Shown in pieces: positions 9,632 to 18,965 of a DNA stretch of 64,000 nucleotides (positions are counted from its first letter, which is position 1; every line of letters starts with the position of its first letter). The stretch lies in NCBI RefSeq assembly GCF_900112135.1, contig NZ_FOLC01000014.1:98756-162755 (forward strand), written 5' to 3'. The DNA is from Collimonas sp. OK412 (GTDB lineage: Bacteria; Pseudomonadota; Gammaproteobacteria; Burkholderiales; Burkholderiaceae_D). Below the pieces are notes generated by a model. The model ran no database searches, was not told the DNA's origin, and was given only the letters and a program-made list of their open reading frames with translations. Position numbers and translations under genes: made by a program.

Positions 9632-10354
9632 ATGACCGCCACCGCCAAATCGTCCACCCAGATCGCCGAACGGATTACCGAAGCGATGCTGGCGCGCAAA
9701 CTGGCGCCCGGCACGCGGCTGGGCGAGCAGCAGCTGGCGGAACTGTTCGGCGTCAGCCGCACCCAGATCCGCGAAGCCTTGACGCGCCTGGTGACGCGCG
9801 GCATCGTCACCGTCAGCGCCCGCCGCGGCTGGTATGTGATCGAACCGACCCCGGAAGATGCGCGCGATGCTTTCGAAGCGCGCCGGGTGCTGGAGCTGGG
9901 GCTGCTGCGCCATGCGCGGCCGATCAGCGCCGATGCCATCCGCAAGCTGCGCCAGCATGTCGAGCGTGAACAAGCGGCGCTGGAAGGCGACGATGTCGCC
10001 TCGCGCAGCTTCCTGCTGGGCGATTTCCACGTCTGCCTGTGCGAATCGTTCGGCAACACCTTGCTGGCCGACACCCTGCGCGACCTCACTACCCGCACTA
10101 CCTTGACCGCCATGCAATACCAGTCTTCGCACCACGCCAGGCAATCCTGCGCCGAACACGTCGGCATCGTCGCCGCGCTGGAAGCCGGCGACCTGGAGCA
10201 GGCGGAACAACTGATGCACAACCATTTATGCAATGTCGAAGCAGGCCTGGACCAATCGCTGCGCAGCGATTCCCTGTCGCCGCTACGACAGGCGCTGGCC
10301 CCGCTTTCCGAGAATGCCGACTTTGCAACATCACCCCCGCTAAAGGAGTTTTAA
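9632..10354 (+). CDS. GntR-family transcriptional regulator (FadR/FCD type)
   Basis: The 240-residue product has an N-terminal winged helix with the GntR signature (RLGEQQLAELFGVSRTQIREALTRL, about 29-53) and an all-helical FCD ligand-binding domain with its metal-ligand positions (D/H in FHVCLCES, about 132, and HHARQSCAEHVGIVAALE). Its stop lies one base before the ATG of the substrate-binding protein, whose AAAGGAG ribosome-binding site lies inside the gntR 3' end. It therefore very likely regulates the downstream amino-acid ABC transporter. Confidence 0.9.
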   Translation: MTATAKSSTQIAERITEAMLARKLAPGTRLGEQQLAELFGVSRTQIREALTRLVTRGIVTVSARRGWYVIEPTPEDARDAFEARRVLELGLLRHARPISADAIRKLRQHVEREQAALEGDDVASRSFLLGDFHVCLCESFGNTLLADTLRDLTTRTTLTAMQYQSSHHARQSCAEHVGIVAALEAGDLEQAEQLMHNHLCNVEAGLDQSLRSDSLSPLRQALAPLSENADFATSPPLKEF

Positions 10355-10355
10355 C

Positions 10356-11135
10356 ATGAAGTTCCCAAAAATTTTGCTCGCCTTGGCCGCTGCTGCCACC
10401 CTGTTCAGCGGCACTGCGCGGGCCGATGCGCTCGAGGACATCGTCAAGAGCGGCGTACTGAGGGTCGCCGTGCCGCAAGACTTCCCGCCGTTCGGTTCGG
10501 TCACCAGCGATCTCAAGCCGCAAGGCCTGGATATCGACGTAGCCACCCTGATCGCCAAGAAAATGGGCGTCAAGATCGAACTGATCCCGGTTACCAGCGC
10601 CAATCGGGTGCCCTACCTGCAAACCAAGAAAGTCGACCTGATCATTTCCAGCCTCGGTAAAAATCCGGAGCGGGAAAAAGTCATCGCCTTCAGCGACGCT
10701 TATGCTCCCTTCTATAACGGCGTATTCGGCGGCGCCGACCAGAAAGTCAGCAGCGCGGCCGACCTGGCCGGCAAGACCGTGGGCGTGACCCGCGGCGCGG
10801 TGGAAGACCTGGAACTGACCAAGATCGCTCCTGCCAGCGCCACCATCAAGCGCTACGAAGACAACAACGGCACCATCAGCGCCTTCCTTTCCGGCCAGGT
10901 GCAGCTGGTAGCGACCGGCAACGTGGTGGCCGCCGCGATCATCGCCAAGCATCCGCCGAAGAAACCGGAAACAAAATTCCTGATCAAGAATTCGCCATGC
11001 TCGATCGGCCTCAACAAGGACGAACCGAAACTGCTCGACAAGGTCAACGCCATCCTGGCGCAGACCAAGAAGGACGGCGAGCTGAACGCACTGAGCGTGA
11101 AATGGCTGGGCCTGCCTTTGCCGGCCAACCTGTAA
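10356..11135 (+). CDS. Polar amino-acid ABC transporter, periplasmic substrate-binding protein
   Basis: A 259-residue family-3 solute-binding protein. A Sec signal peptide (MKFPKILLALAAAATLFSG, cleaved near ARA-D) precedes ILRVAV-type strand 1 (GVLRVAVPQDFPPFGSV), the GLDIDVATLIAKKMGVKIEL segment and a second lobe. These proteins bind amino acids in the periplasm and deliver them to the membrane permeases. It is the second gene of a gntR-SBP-permease-permease-ATPase operon. The actual ligand is not evident. Confidence 0.92.
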   Translation: MKFPKILLALAAAATLFSGTARADALEDIVKSGVLRVAVPQDFPPFGSVTSDLKPQGLDIDVATLIAKKMGVKIELIPVTSANRVPYLQTKKVDLIISSLGKNPEREKVIAFSDAYAPFYNGVFGGADQKVSSAADLAGKTVGVTRGAVEDLELTKIAPASATIKRYEDNNGTISAFLSGQVQLVATGNVVAAAIIAKHPPKKPETKFLIKNSPCSIGLNKDEPKLLDKVNAILAQTKKDGELNALSVKWLGLPLPANL

Positions 11136-11171
11136 GCGCTGCTTGCCGCATCGACTAGCTTAAGGCGAGAC

Positions 11172-11852
11172 ATGAGTTATCACTTCGATTTCCTGGCGCC
11201 GTTCGACTACCCTGCCGTGCTGATCAAAGGCGTGCTGGTGACGATCGAACTGATCGCTATCGGCGGCGTGCTGGGCGTTGCCGTCGGCATCTTCGGCGCC
11301 TGGGCCCGCACCCAGGGACCGCGCTGGCTGCGGCCGCTGGTCAGCGCCTACGTTGAGCTGATCCGCAACACGCCGTTCCTGATCCAGCTGTTCTTCATTT
11401 TCTTCGGGCTGCCGGGGATAGGCGTGCAGATCGGCGAAATGGAAGCGGCGGTGCTGGCGATGGTGATCAACCTCGGCGCCTACAGCTGCGAAATCATCCG
11501 CGCCGGCATTGCCGCCGTCGCCCGCGGCCAGGTCGAAGCCGGCTTGAGCCTGGCGATGACCAGGATGCAGATATTCCGGCATGTGATCCTGCCCCCTGCC
11601 CTGCAAAAAATCTGGCCGGCGCTGTCGAGCCAGGTGGTGATCGTGATGCTCGGCTCGGCCGTATGTTCACAGATTGCGGTGGAAGAACTGGCGTATGCCG
11701 CCAACTTCATCCAGGGCCGCAATTTCCGCTCGTTTGAATCTTACCTGCTGTCTACCGCGATCTACCTGCTGCTGGCGATCGGCTTGCGGCAGCTGCTGCG
11801 CCTGATCGGCGACCGGCTGTTCGGCCGGCCCGCGGCCAAGGAGGCCACATGA
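11172..11852 (+). CDS. Amino-acid ABC transporter permease 1
   Basis: This HisM/GlnP-type permease of 226 residues has about five transmembrane segments, the family motif YVELIRNTPFLIQLFFIFFGLP and a C-terminal EAA loop region (EAGLSLAMTRMQIFRHVILPPAL). Its stop overlaps the start of the second permease by 4 bp (ATGA), indicating coupled translation of a heterodimer. Confidence 0.92.
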   Translation: MSYHFDFLAPFDYPAVLIKGVLVTIELIAIGGVLGVAVGIFGAWARTQGPRWLRPLVSAYVELIRNTPFLIQLFFIFFGLPGIGVQIGEMEAAVLAMVINLGAYSCEIIRAGIAAVARGQVEAGLSLAMTRMQIFRHVILPPALQKIWPALSSQVVIVMLGSAVCSQIAVEELAYAANFIQGRNFRSFESYLLSTAIYLLLAIGLRQLLRLIGDRLFGRPAAKEAT

Positions 11853-12505
11853 TTTCATTCTCTGTCTGGGACATCGTCCGCAACCTGCTGCTGGCGCTGC
11901 GCTGGACCGTGTTGCTGTCGCTGGCGTCGTTTGCCTTGGGCGGCCTGCTGGGATTGATCATCCTGTTCATGCGGACATCAAAGCAAGCCTGGCTGCGCCG
12001 CCTGACCAAGATGTACATCGAGCTGTTCCAGGGCACGCCCTTGCTGATGCAGCTGTTCCTGGCGTTTTTCGGGCTCGCCCTGTTCGGCCTGGAAGTGCCG
12101 GCCTGGCTCGCCGCCGCGCTGGCGCTGACTTGCTGGAGCAGCGCCTACCTGGCGGAAATCTGGCGCGGCTGCGTCGACGCCGTTCCGCGCGGCCAGTGGG
12201 AAGCATCGTCATGCCTGGCCATGAGCTACATGCAGCAGATGCGCCACGTGATCCTGCCGCAAGCCTTGCGCATCGCGATTCCGCCTACGGTCGGCTTCAG
12301 CGTGCAGATCGTCAAAGGCACCGCGGTCACCTCCATCATCGGCTTCGTCGAACTGTCGAAAGCCGGCACCATGATCACCAACGCCACGTTTCAGCCGTTC
12401 ACCGTGTATGCACTGGTGGCGCTGATGTATTTTGCGCTGTGCTGGCCGCTGTCCAAATACAGCCAGTCTCTGGAAAGGAAATACAATGCCGCTAATCGCC
12501 ATTGA
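11849..12505 (+). CDS. Amino-acid ABC transporter permease 2
   Basis: The second HisQ/M-type permease has 218 residues, with YIELFQGTPLLMQLFLAFFG and the EAA loop EASSCLAMSYMQQMRHVILPQAL. It overlaps permease 1 at its 5' end and the ATPase gene at its 3' end (20 bp). The two permeases together should form the membrane channel of a polar amino-acid importer. Confidence 0.92.
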   Translation: MISFSVWDIVRNLLLALRWTVLLSLASFALGGLLGLIILFMRTSKQAWLRRLTKMYIELFQGTPLLMQLFLAFFGLALFGLEVPAWLAAALALTCWSSAYLAEIWRGCVDAVPRGQWEASSCLAMSYMQQMRHVILPQALRIAIPPTVGFSVQIVKGTAVTSIIGFVELSKAGTMITNATFQPFTVYALVALMYFALCWPLSKYSQSLERKYNAANRH

Positions 12506-13214
12506 CAATGTAAAAAAAAGCTTCGGCGACAACCAGGTGCTGAAAGGCATCCGGCTCGATGTCGAAGCCGGTGAAGTGATCGCCATCATCGGCAAAAGCG
12601 GTTCCGGCAAGAGTACCTTGCTGCGCTGTATCAACGGCCTGGAAAGCATCGATGAAGGCAATATCAGCGTCGCCGGCGCACACCTGGGCAAGACCGAGCT
12701 GGAGCTGCGGGCGCTGCGCCTGAAGGTCGGCATGATCTTCCAGCAGTTCAACCTGTTTCCGCACCTGACTGTCGGCCGCAACGTGATGCTGTCGCCGATG
12801 ATCGTCAAGGGAACCACAGAAGGCGAGGCACGCAAGTCGGCACAGGAGAACCTGGCGCGGGTCGGCCTGGCTGAAAAATTCGACGCCTACCCGGACCAGC
12901 TGTCGGGCGGCCAGCAGCAGCGGGTGGCGATCGCACGCGCGCTGACGATGCAGCCGCAGGCCCTGCTGTGCGACGAAATCACCTCCGCGCTCGACCCGGA
13001 GCTGGTCAACGAAGTGCTGACGGTCGTGCGCGGCCTGGCGGAGGAAGGCATGACGCTGCTGATGGTGACCCATGAAATGCGGTTTGCCCGCGAAGTCTGC
13101 GATCGCGTGGTGTTCATGCATCAAGGCAAAGTGCATGAAATCGGCCCGCCGGAAGAGATTTTTGCCAATCCCAAGACACTCGAACTGCAGCAATTCCTGG
13201 GCGCTTCGCACTGA
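12486..13214 (+). CDS. Amino-acid ABC transporter ATP-binding protein
   Basis: The 242-residue ATPase has Walker A GKSGSGKST, Q-loop IFQQFNLFPHLTV, signature LSGGQQQR, Walker B ALLCDEITSALDP and switch His in VTHEM. It belongs to the GlnQ/HisP group. I place the start at the ATG at 12486 (MPLIAIDNVKKSFG) rather than the earlier in-frame start at 12432, because the longer version would add a tail encoded inside the permease gene. Confidence 0.94.
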   Translation: MPLIAIDNVKKSFGDNQVLKGIRLDVEAGEVIAIIGKSGSGKSTLLRCINGLESIDEGNISVAGAHLGKTELELRALRLKVGMIFQQFNLFPHLTVGRNVMLSPMIVKGTTEGEARKSAQENLARVGLAEKFDAYPDQLSGGQQQRVAIARALTMQPQALLCDEITSALDPELVNEVLTVVRGLAEEGMTLLMVTHEMRFAREVCDRVVFMHQGKVHEIGPPEEIFANPKTLELQQFLGASH

Positions 13215-13273
13215 AAAAAAGCCGGCTGGAAATCGGGGAACGGAAGGAGCTGCCCGCAATTCTGTAAAATTGA

Positions 13274-14371
<1,098 letters not shown>

Positions 14372-14400
14372 TCCTGCACCGGCTGCAACCGCTGTGCGCA

Positions 14401-14433
14401 AGCCGCCGCGCCTCACGGGCCCGGCGGCTTTTT
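14401..14433 (+). terminator. Intrinsic terminator after the adenine deaminase gene
   Basis: AGCCGCCG (14401-14408) pairs with CGGCGGCT (14422-14429) and is followed by a T-run. It lies 29 bp beyond the stop codon. Confidence 0.8.
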
Positions 14434-14627
14434 CACGGCGGCGGCGCAAAAATGGCCCGCATGCCTGATCCGCGGCAAGGCCATAACAAATCTGCACTAC
14501 CCAAAACGCCGCTTCTGTATTGTCCTTGCAAGCCGGCCGGTTTCAGGGCACCATGGATAAGCAGCCAGATAGCCTGCCCTATCGATCCCGTCTGACTCTG
14601 CGCAACCGCTTTATCGTGGAGACCATG

Positions 14628-14882
14628 ATGGACAACGTACTCGCCGCACCTCGCCTGACCAACGCCGGCATCTTGTTTTCGGTGACGGTCGAATTCCAGC
14701 AGTACCAGTGCCTGGTGCCGGCAACCACACTATCAGACCTGTCGCATTCGAAAGATCCCAAGCTCGACCTGCTCGATACCTATCGCGCCTTCCAGACAAA
14801 AATCGAAGGCGTCGCACGGCGCCTGATCGGCGCCGGCATCGTCGGCAAGCCGCTGGTTATCGGCAGCGGCTATTTCCAATAA
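14628..14882 (+). CDS. DUF1488-like small protein
   Basis: The ATG at 14628 with GGAG six bases upstream gives 84 residues; longer in-frame versions starting at 14520 or 14553 lack a better ribosome-binding site. The body reads as a short beta hairpin (GILFSVTVEFQQYQCLVPA), a linker, then a helix (YRAFQTKIEGVARRLIGAG) and a final strand. This layout fits the DUF1488 family of small proteobacterial proteins with no known function. The assignment is by eye. It is flanked by terminators or convergent genes and appears to be monocistronic. Confidence 0.6.
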   Translation: MDNVLAAPRLTNAGILFSVTVEFQQYQCLVPATTLSDLSHSKDPKLDLLDTYRAFQTKIEGVARRLIGAGIVGKPLVIGSGYFQ

Positions 14883-14942
14883 TCCCAAGTCGGACCTGGT
14901 TGCTTCGCTGCTGCGCATGCAATACATGCATGCGCTGGATCG

Positions 14943-15383
14943 TCACATGCCGGCAAACATGCGCTTCTTCAGCAAGGAAGCACGCAGCTTGTCGTACGCC
15001 AGGTTGAAAACGAAGGTATAAGGCAGAAAAAAAAGCAGCAGGCCGATATCGAGGAACAGGGCATCGAGCAGGCTCGTGTCCAGCCACCATGCCACCAGCG
15101 GCACCACGATCGCCACCAGCCCGGCTTCGAATGCGGTAGCGTGCACCACCCGCATGGCCATGGTGCGGACCAGGCGCCAGCGGCGCTCGATACGGTCGAA
15201 CAGGCTGTTGAAAATCATGTTCCAGGTCATCGCCACCAGCGAAATCATCAGCGTCAGCAAACCCGCATGCGCCATCGGTATCTTCATCACCCATGACAAG
15301 ACGGGTGCGGTCATGCCTACCGCCAGCACTTCAAATATCAGCGCGTGAATGGCGCGTTCGGTCCAGGTTTTATGCGTGTTCAT
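14943..15383 (-). CDS. PACE-family multidrug (biocide) efflux transporter
   Basis: The 146-residue inner-membrane protein has four transmembrane helices arranged as two related halves. The first half contains ERAIHALIFEVLAV and the second a matching HATAFEAGLVAIVVPL motif, each with the acidic residue typical of the two bacterial transmembrane pair domains of PACE proteins such as AceI (chlorhexidine and short diamine export). It is divergent from a LysR regulator at 15493, the usual PACE arrangement, with a perfect LysR-type box in between. Confidence 0.85.
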   Translation of the reverse strand: MNTHKTWTERAIHALIFEVLAVGMTAPVLSWVMKIPMAHAGLLTLMISLVAMTWNMIFNSLFDRIERRWRLVRTMAMRVVHATAFEAGLVAIVVPLVAWWLDTSLLDALFLDIGLLLFFLPYTFVFNLAYDKLRASLLKKRMFAGM

Positions 15384-15458
15384 ATTGCCTCCATTGCTTC
15401 AGAAAACTCTGATGAGGCCATTTTCTTCGTTTTACCTGATACTATGAAATCGATAATC

Positions 15459-15473
15459 ATCGGTTAAACCGAT
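15459..15473. promoter_or_regulatory. LysR-type operator (T-N11-A palindrome)
   Basis: ATCGGTTAAACCGAT is a perfect 15-bp palindrome lying 20 bp before the lysR start and 76 bp before the PACE start. It has the T-N11-A core with CGGTT/AACCG arms expected for a LysR-type regulator binding site, and probably serves both divergent genes. Confidence 0.6.
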
Positions 15474-15492
15474 ACATAGGAACTCGTACGCC

Positions 15493-16353
15493 ATGCGCCA
15501 CTCCCTGGAAACCCTGTTCATGTTTATCGAGGCCGCCACACTGGGTTCGTTCTCGGCGGCGGCACGCAAGCTGGGCAAGCAGCAGTCCACCGTCAGCGAG
15601 GCAATCGCCAACCTGGAAATCGACCTCGGACTGACGCTGTTCGACCGCCGCACCCGCCGCCCGACGCTGACCGAGCAAGGCCGGGCCATGCTGGTCCACG
15701 CGCAGCACGTGATTGAAGCTGCCGATCGCCTCGAACGTTCGGCGCACCGGCTGGCAGGTGGACTGGAGCCGCAGCTGACCCTGGTGCTGTCCGATACTTA
15801 CCAGTCGGACCGCTTCGAACATATCCTCACCAGTTTCGAGCAACGCTACCCGGAGCTGGAACTGGAATGCATGATTGCGGAGCGCAACGACGTGGTTTCT
15901 TTGGTGCAGGAAGGACGCGCCAACCTCGGCCTGGTGGCGGCGCAGCCGGACTATCCGCCGGATATCGGCTTCGAATCGGTGCCGGACCGTTCCGCCATCG
16001 GCCTGTATGTCGGCAAGCAGCATCCGCTGGCAAAAGCCGCTCACATCTCGAGCGAGATGCTGCACGGCGCGCGCGAGCTGCGTCTGAGTACCTATGCCGA
16101 CGAGCCTCTGCAGCGCCGCCGCGGCAAATGCTGGACGGCGTCCAGCTACCTGCTGCTGCTGGAAATGACGGAACTGGGTTTCGGCTGGGCCGAACTGCCG
16201 TACTGGCTGGCCAAGCGGTTTGCCGCCAACAGCCTGCTTGAGCTGCAGGTGCGGGGCTGGCCGAAAAGCATACAGGTCGACGCGGTCTGGTCGCGCCAAC
16301 GCGGACTGGGACCGGCCGGCAGCTGGCTGCTGGATACCCTGATGGCGCGCTGA
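15493..16353 (+). CDS. LysR-family transcriptional regulator (PACE-associated)
   Basis: The 286-residue regulator has an N-terminal winged helix (SFSAAARKLGKQQSTVSEAIANLEIDLG, about 17-45) and a periplasmic-binding-protein-like effector domain. Its divergent position next to the PACE efflux gene, with a shared palindrome, suggests it activates that transporter in response to the exported compound, as AceR does for AceI. That comparison is inference from synteny. Confidence 0.9.
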   Translation: MRHSLETLFMFIEAATLGSFSAAARKLGKQQSTVSEAIANLEIDLGLTLFDRRTRRPTLTEQGRAMLVHAQHVIEAADRLERSAHRLAGGLEPQLTLVLSDTYQSDRFEHILTSFEQRYPELELECMIAERNDVVSLVQEGRANLGLVAAQPDYPPDIGFESVPDRSAIGLYVGKQHPLAKAAHISSEMLHGARELRLSTYADEPLQRRRGKCWTASSYLLLLEMTELGFGWAELPYWLAKRFAANSLLELQVRGWPKSIQVDAVWSRQRGLGPAGSWLLDTLMAR

Positions 16354-16431
16354 CGCGGCCAGTCAAGGAAACGGCGATACCTGGCGCGAAATTTGCTGCT
16401 ATCAGGCATCACTCAGGGAAATAGACAAAAA

Positions 16432-16590
16432 ATGTTAATCATCCTCGCCTCCGTCACTTTTGCCGTCCTGCTTGCTTTGTTCCTGCTGCACAAGGAACTC
16501 AAGACGCGCGGCTTCCTGTCGACTTACAACCGCAATGCCCGCTCCGACGCCCGCTTGCAGCGCAGCCGGACGATCAAGCCGCACCATTGA
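16432..16590 (+). CDS. Small single-pass membrane protein
   Basis: This 52-codon gene begins at an ATG at 16432. The product is one N-terminal transmembrane helix (LIILASVTFAVLLALFLL) followed by a basic, hydrophilic tail rich in Arg and Asn ending in KPHH. It lies 78 bp downstream of the lysR gene on the same strand. No family is recognised and no function can be given. Confidence 0.5.
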   Translation: MLIILASVTFAVLLALFLLHKELKTRGFLSTYNRNARSDARLQRSRTIKPHH

Positions 16591-16701
16591 GCCGCGGCAA
16601 GCTGTCACAGGCACGTGATAGTTAACGTCAAGAAGTGACAACAAATCGTCGCCGGCGCCTTGTCGTCAAGGGGCCGGGCTAGTCTCGCCTTTCTGATGGG
16701 C

Positions 16702-16765
16702 AAAAAAAAGCCCGCAGAGCCTTGCGGCGCGGGCTGAATCCAAACCATAGGGGGTTGGAGGAGAC
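16702..16765 (-). ncRNA. Small RNA-like element, copy 1 (CU-rich 5' end plus terminator)
   Basis: On the minus strand a consensus-like promoter is followed by GUCUCCUCCAAC, a small hairpin (CCAAC...GUUUGG), AUUC, and a strong intrinsic terminator (GCCCGC, loop with CGCAAGG, GCGGGC, eight U). The predicted RNA is about 64 nt. The UCUCCUCC tract is complementary to Shine-Dalgarno sequences. Related copies lie at 17063, 20599 and, degenerate, 20374. There is no reading frame of note inside. The layout recalls CCUCC-motif sRNAs, including the family called betaproteobacteria toxic small RNA, but that match is untested. Confidence 0.7.
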
Positions 16766-16771
16766 AAATCC

Positions 16772-16800
16772 ACTATAAATTGAAATATGGCGCAGTGCAA
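16772..16800 (-). promoter_or_regulatory. Sigma-70 promoter of sRNA copy 1
   Basis: Minus strand: -35 TTGCAC (16800-16795), 17-bp spacer, -10 TATAGT (16777-16772). The predicted start is near 16765, the G of GUCUCC. Confidence 0.65.
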
Positions 16801-17062
16801 TATAGTAAAAATACGGTATCCAGACGCAAAAAACCTGCGACCGTGAGGTAAGCAGGCTTATTTATTCATACATTCATCAATACAGGAGAAGATTCCCGAA
16901 ACCCAGTCCTATCTGGAAAGTGGCCCCGACGTGTAACGAATCTACTCTTGTATTGCCCCGTATCGCGTCAAGCGTTACAGGCAATTCATGGATTATACAC
17001 AGATCTGCCAGTCAGCGCAAGCTAAAGTCTTATGCGGCGCATTTCCCACAAATGCAGCGGAT

Positions 17063-17128
17063 AAAAAAAAGCCCGCTGACCTTTCGGTGCGGGCTTGAAT
17101 CCAAACCTTAGGAGGTGTTGGAGGAGAC
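17063..17128 (-). ncRNA. Small RNA-like element, copy 2
   Basis: This has the same layout as copy 1: GUCUCCUCCAACACCUCCUAAGG (in part), the GGUUUGG half of the small hairpin, and a GCCCGC...GCGGGC terminator with eight U. The RNA is about 66 nt. It carries a second ACCUCCU tract in the loop, matching the anti-Shine-Dalgarno end of 16S rRNA. Copies 1 and 2 are in tandem, 297 bp apart, with only AT-rich sequence between. Confidence 0.7.
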
Positions 17129-17135
17129 AGGTGTA

Positions 17136-17165
17136 ACTATATCCAGACGGTCCGCGGACAGCCAA
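17136..17165 (-). promoter_or_regulatory. Sigma-70 promoter of sRNA copy 2
   Basis: Minus strand: -35 TTGGCT (17165-17160), 18-bp spacer, -10 TATAGT (17141-17136). The -10 is identical to that of copy 1, and the predicted start falls on the same base of the element. Confidence 0.6.
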
Positions 17166-17205
17166 TTTATTTAACGCATATCAGTTATTCACATGGATGA
17201 TAGCG

Positions 17206-18246
17206 TTACCATCCGGTCGCCACATAAGGCAGGCGACGCCCTTCCACAGCGCTTTGGCGCGCCAGTTCCAGGATTTCGGCAACGCTGACAGCCGCATCCG
17301 CCGTAACCGGAAACGGCACACCGTCCTGGATCGAGGCAGCCAGCGCGCGATAGAACTCGATATAAGCGCCGTCCAAGGTAGCCAGTTCGCCGCGCAGGTC
17401 AAGTTCACCTTCCACTTCCCTGATCAAGCCAGGCGGGTTTTGGGCCCAGCCCGGCTGCCCGGGACGCAAGCCGGCCTTGAGCTGGTCTTCCTGGCTGTCG
17501 AGCCCGGTTTTCAGGTAACTGCCGCGGCGGCCGTGGATCGTAAACCGCGGCGCCTCCAGGGCGCTCAGGGCACTGGCATGCAAGACTACCTGCTTGTCGG
17601 CATAGCCCAGCTGCAGGTGGACATAGTCCTCCGCCTTGGCCTGTTCGCGGTAGGCGCCGATAGTCGCGTTGACGCTTTGCGGAGCGCCAAACAAAGTCAG
17701 CGCCTGGTCGACCAAATGCGGCCCAAGGTCATACAACAGGCCGCCGCCATTCAAGGCATTCTCGCGCCAGCGTTGCCGTACCGCAGGCCGGAAACGATCG
17801 AAATGCGACTCGAAATGCGTGATCTGACCAAGCCGGCCGCTGGCGATCAGCGCTTGCACGGTGCGGAAATCGCCGTCCCAGCGCCGGTTATGGAACGGCG
17901 CCAGCAGCAGCTTGCTGTCGGCGGCCGTGCGCGCCAGGATGCGCGCCTCTTCTGCGCTCAGAGTGACCGGCTTGTCGACCACCACGTGCTTGCCGGCTGC
18001 CAGCGTACGCCGGGCGAATTCAAAATGGGTATCGTTCGGGGTAGCAATCACGATGCAGTCGAGCGCGCCATCGGCCAGCAAGGCGTCGAGATCGGCAACA
18101 ATCCGCGCTTCCGGCCAGGCTTGGGCGGCAGCCTCGGCCTGGCTGCTGGCAATCGCGCTGACTGCGGTGCGGCCCGAGTGTCCGATCAGCGGCGCGTGGA
18201 AGGTGGCGCCGGCAAAGCCGTAGCCTAAAAGACCTATGTTCAGCAT
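17206..18246 (-). CDS. Gfo/Idh/MocA-family NAD(P)-dependent oxidoreductase
   Basis: The 346-residue enzyme starts at the ATG at 18246 (MLNIGLLGYGFAG), with GAAAGAGAAA upstream; an earlier in-frame ATG would only add an unstructured tail. The Rossmann dinucleotide motif GYGFAG is followed by DCIVIATPNDTHFE and the EKP-like HVVVDKPVTLS motif, then an alpha/beta substrate domain with YDLGPHLVDQAL (catalytic His). Substrates in this family are usually sugars or inositols; the specific one is unknown. The gene is single, between the sRNA copies and a divergent DnaA-box-like cluster. Confidence 0.9.
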   Translation of the reverse strand: MLNIGLLGYGFAGATFHAPLIGHSGRTAVSAIASSQAEAAAQAWPEARIVADLDALLADGALDCIVIATPNDTHFEFARRTLAAGKHVVVDKPVTLSAEEARILARTAADSKLLLAPFHNRRWDGDFRTVQALIASGRLGQITHFESHFDRFRPAVRQRWRENALNGGGLLYDLGPHLVDQALTLFGAPQSVNATIGAYREQAKAEDYVHLQLGYADKQVVLHASALSALEAPRFTIHGRRGSYLKTGLDSQEDQLKAGLRPGQPGWAQNPPGLIREVEGELDLRGELATLDGAYIEFYRALAASIQDGVPFPVTADAAVSVAEILELARQSAVEGRRLPYVATGW

Positions 18247-18280
18247 GGGTTTCTCTTTCAATTGCATGATGGACCGAAAG

Positions 18281-18315
18281 TTACCCACAGAAATTGTGGA
18301 CAGTCCTGTGGATAA
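18281..18315. promoter_or_regulatory. Cluster of DnaA-box-like 9-mers
   Basis: TTACCCACA (18281-18289) differs from the consensus box by one base, and TGTGGATAA (18307-18315) is a perfect inverse TTATCCACA. TGTGGACAG lies between them with two mismatches. They lie in the leader region of the oxidoreductase gene. DnaA-dependent regulation is possible; I see no other origin feature. Confidence 0.35.
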
Positions 18316-18415
18316 CCATCAAGAATTTTAATCAAGTGTTTGATTTATATGATTTTTTGCTAAGCGCACAAACTTGATACCACGGGCATAACTTACGGCC
18401 CGCCGGTATCGCCGT

Positions 18416-18778
18416 TCAGGCCGCCGAAGAATCGATATCCGCCAGGGACTCCCGTCCTTTTTCGGTGATGTCGTAACCGTCGCCCGCCGGCCTGGCGCTG
18501 ACATGCCCTTTCTTGCCGAGGAACATGGCGACGTCGGCCCCCAGCTTGGCGCCGGGATCGATGGCCACCGCGCGCAGGCCGTCTATGCAGTTCCTGATGA
18601 ACAAGGTTTGCTGCCCTTTCTCGGTCAATGACAGGCCGCCGTTCTTTTCATATGCAATGTACTTCAGTCCCGCCAGGCGCTTGGTATTGCGTGCCACGCA
18701 AGCGCTCACCCTGCCGTGCGTTCCCTTGCGGATCTGCTCCAGGGCGTCATATTCATCTCTTGTCAAACCGTCGTTCAT
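18416..18778 (-). CDS. Hypothetical protein with winged-helix-like repeats
   Basis: The ATG at 18778 has GAGGAAG upstream and gives 120 residues; an in-frame ATG at 18805 would place that site inside the gene. The sequence has two similar segments, each ending in a phrase like LSLTEKGQQTL or YDITEKGRESL, as in the wing of winged-helix proteins. I do not recognise a named family. It is monocistronic as far as can be seen. Confidence 0.6.
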   Translation of the reverse strand: MNDGLTRDEYDALEQIRKGTHGRVSACVARNTKRLAGLKYIAYEKNGGLSLTEKGQQTLFIRNCIDGLRAVAIDPGAKLGADVAMFLGKKGHVSARPAGDGYDITEKGRESLADIDSSAA

Positions 18779-18965
18779 TACTGCTTCCTCTGTAGAATTT
18801 GCCATGCTGCGACCCTCATGGTACGCGCCGCAACGGATAGCGGCAATGGATAGCGGCCACGCGGGCGGACGCAGCGCCGGATGAACGCATCGATTGCTAC
18901 AATCGTTAAATAAAATCTGGTATCGTTACCGCAGGTATTCCAACCTCGCGCACAAGGAGACATTT

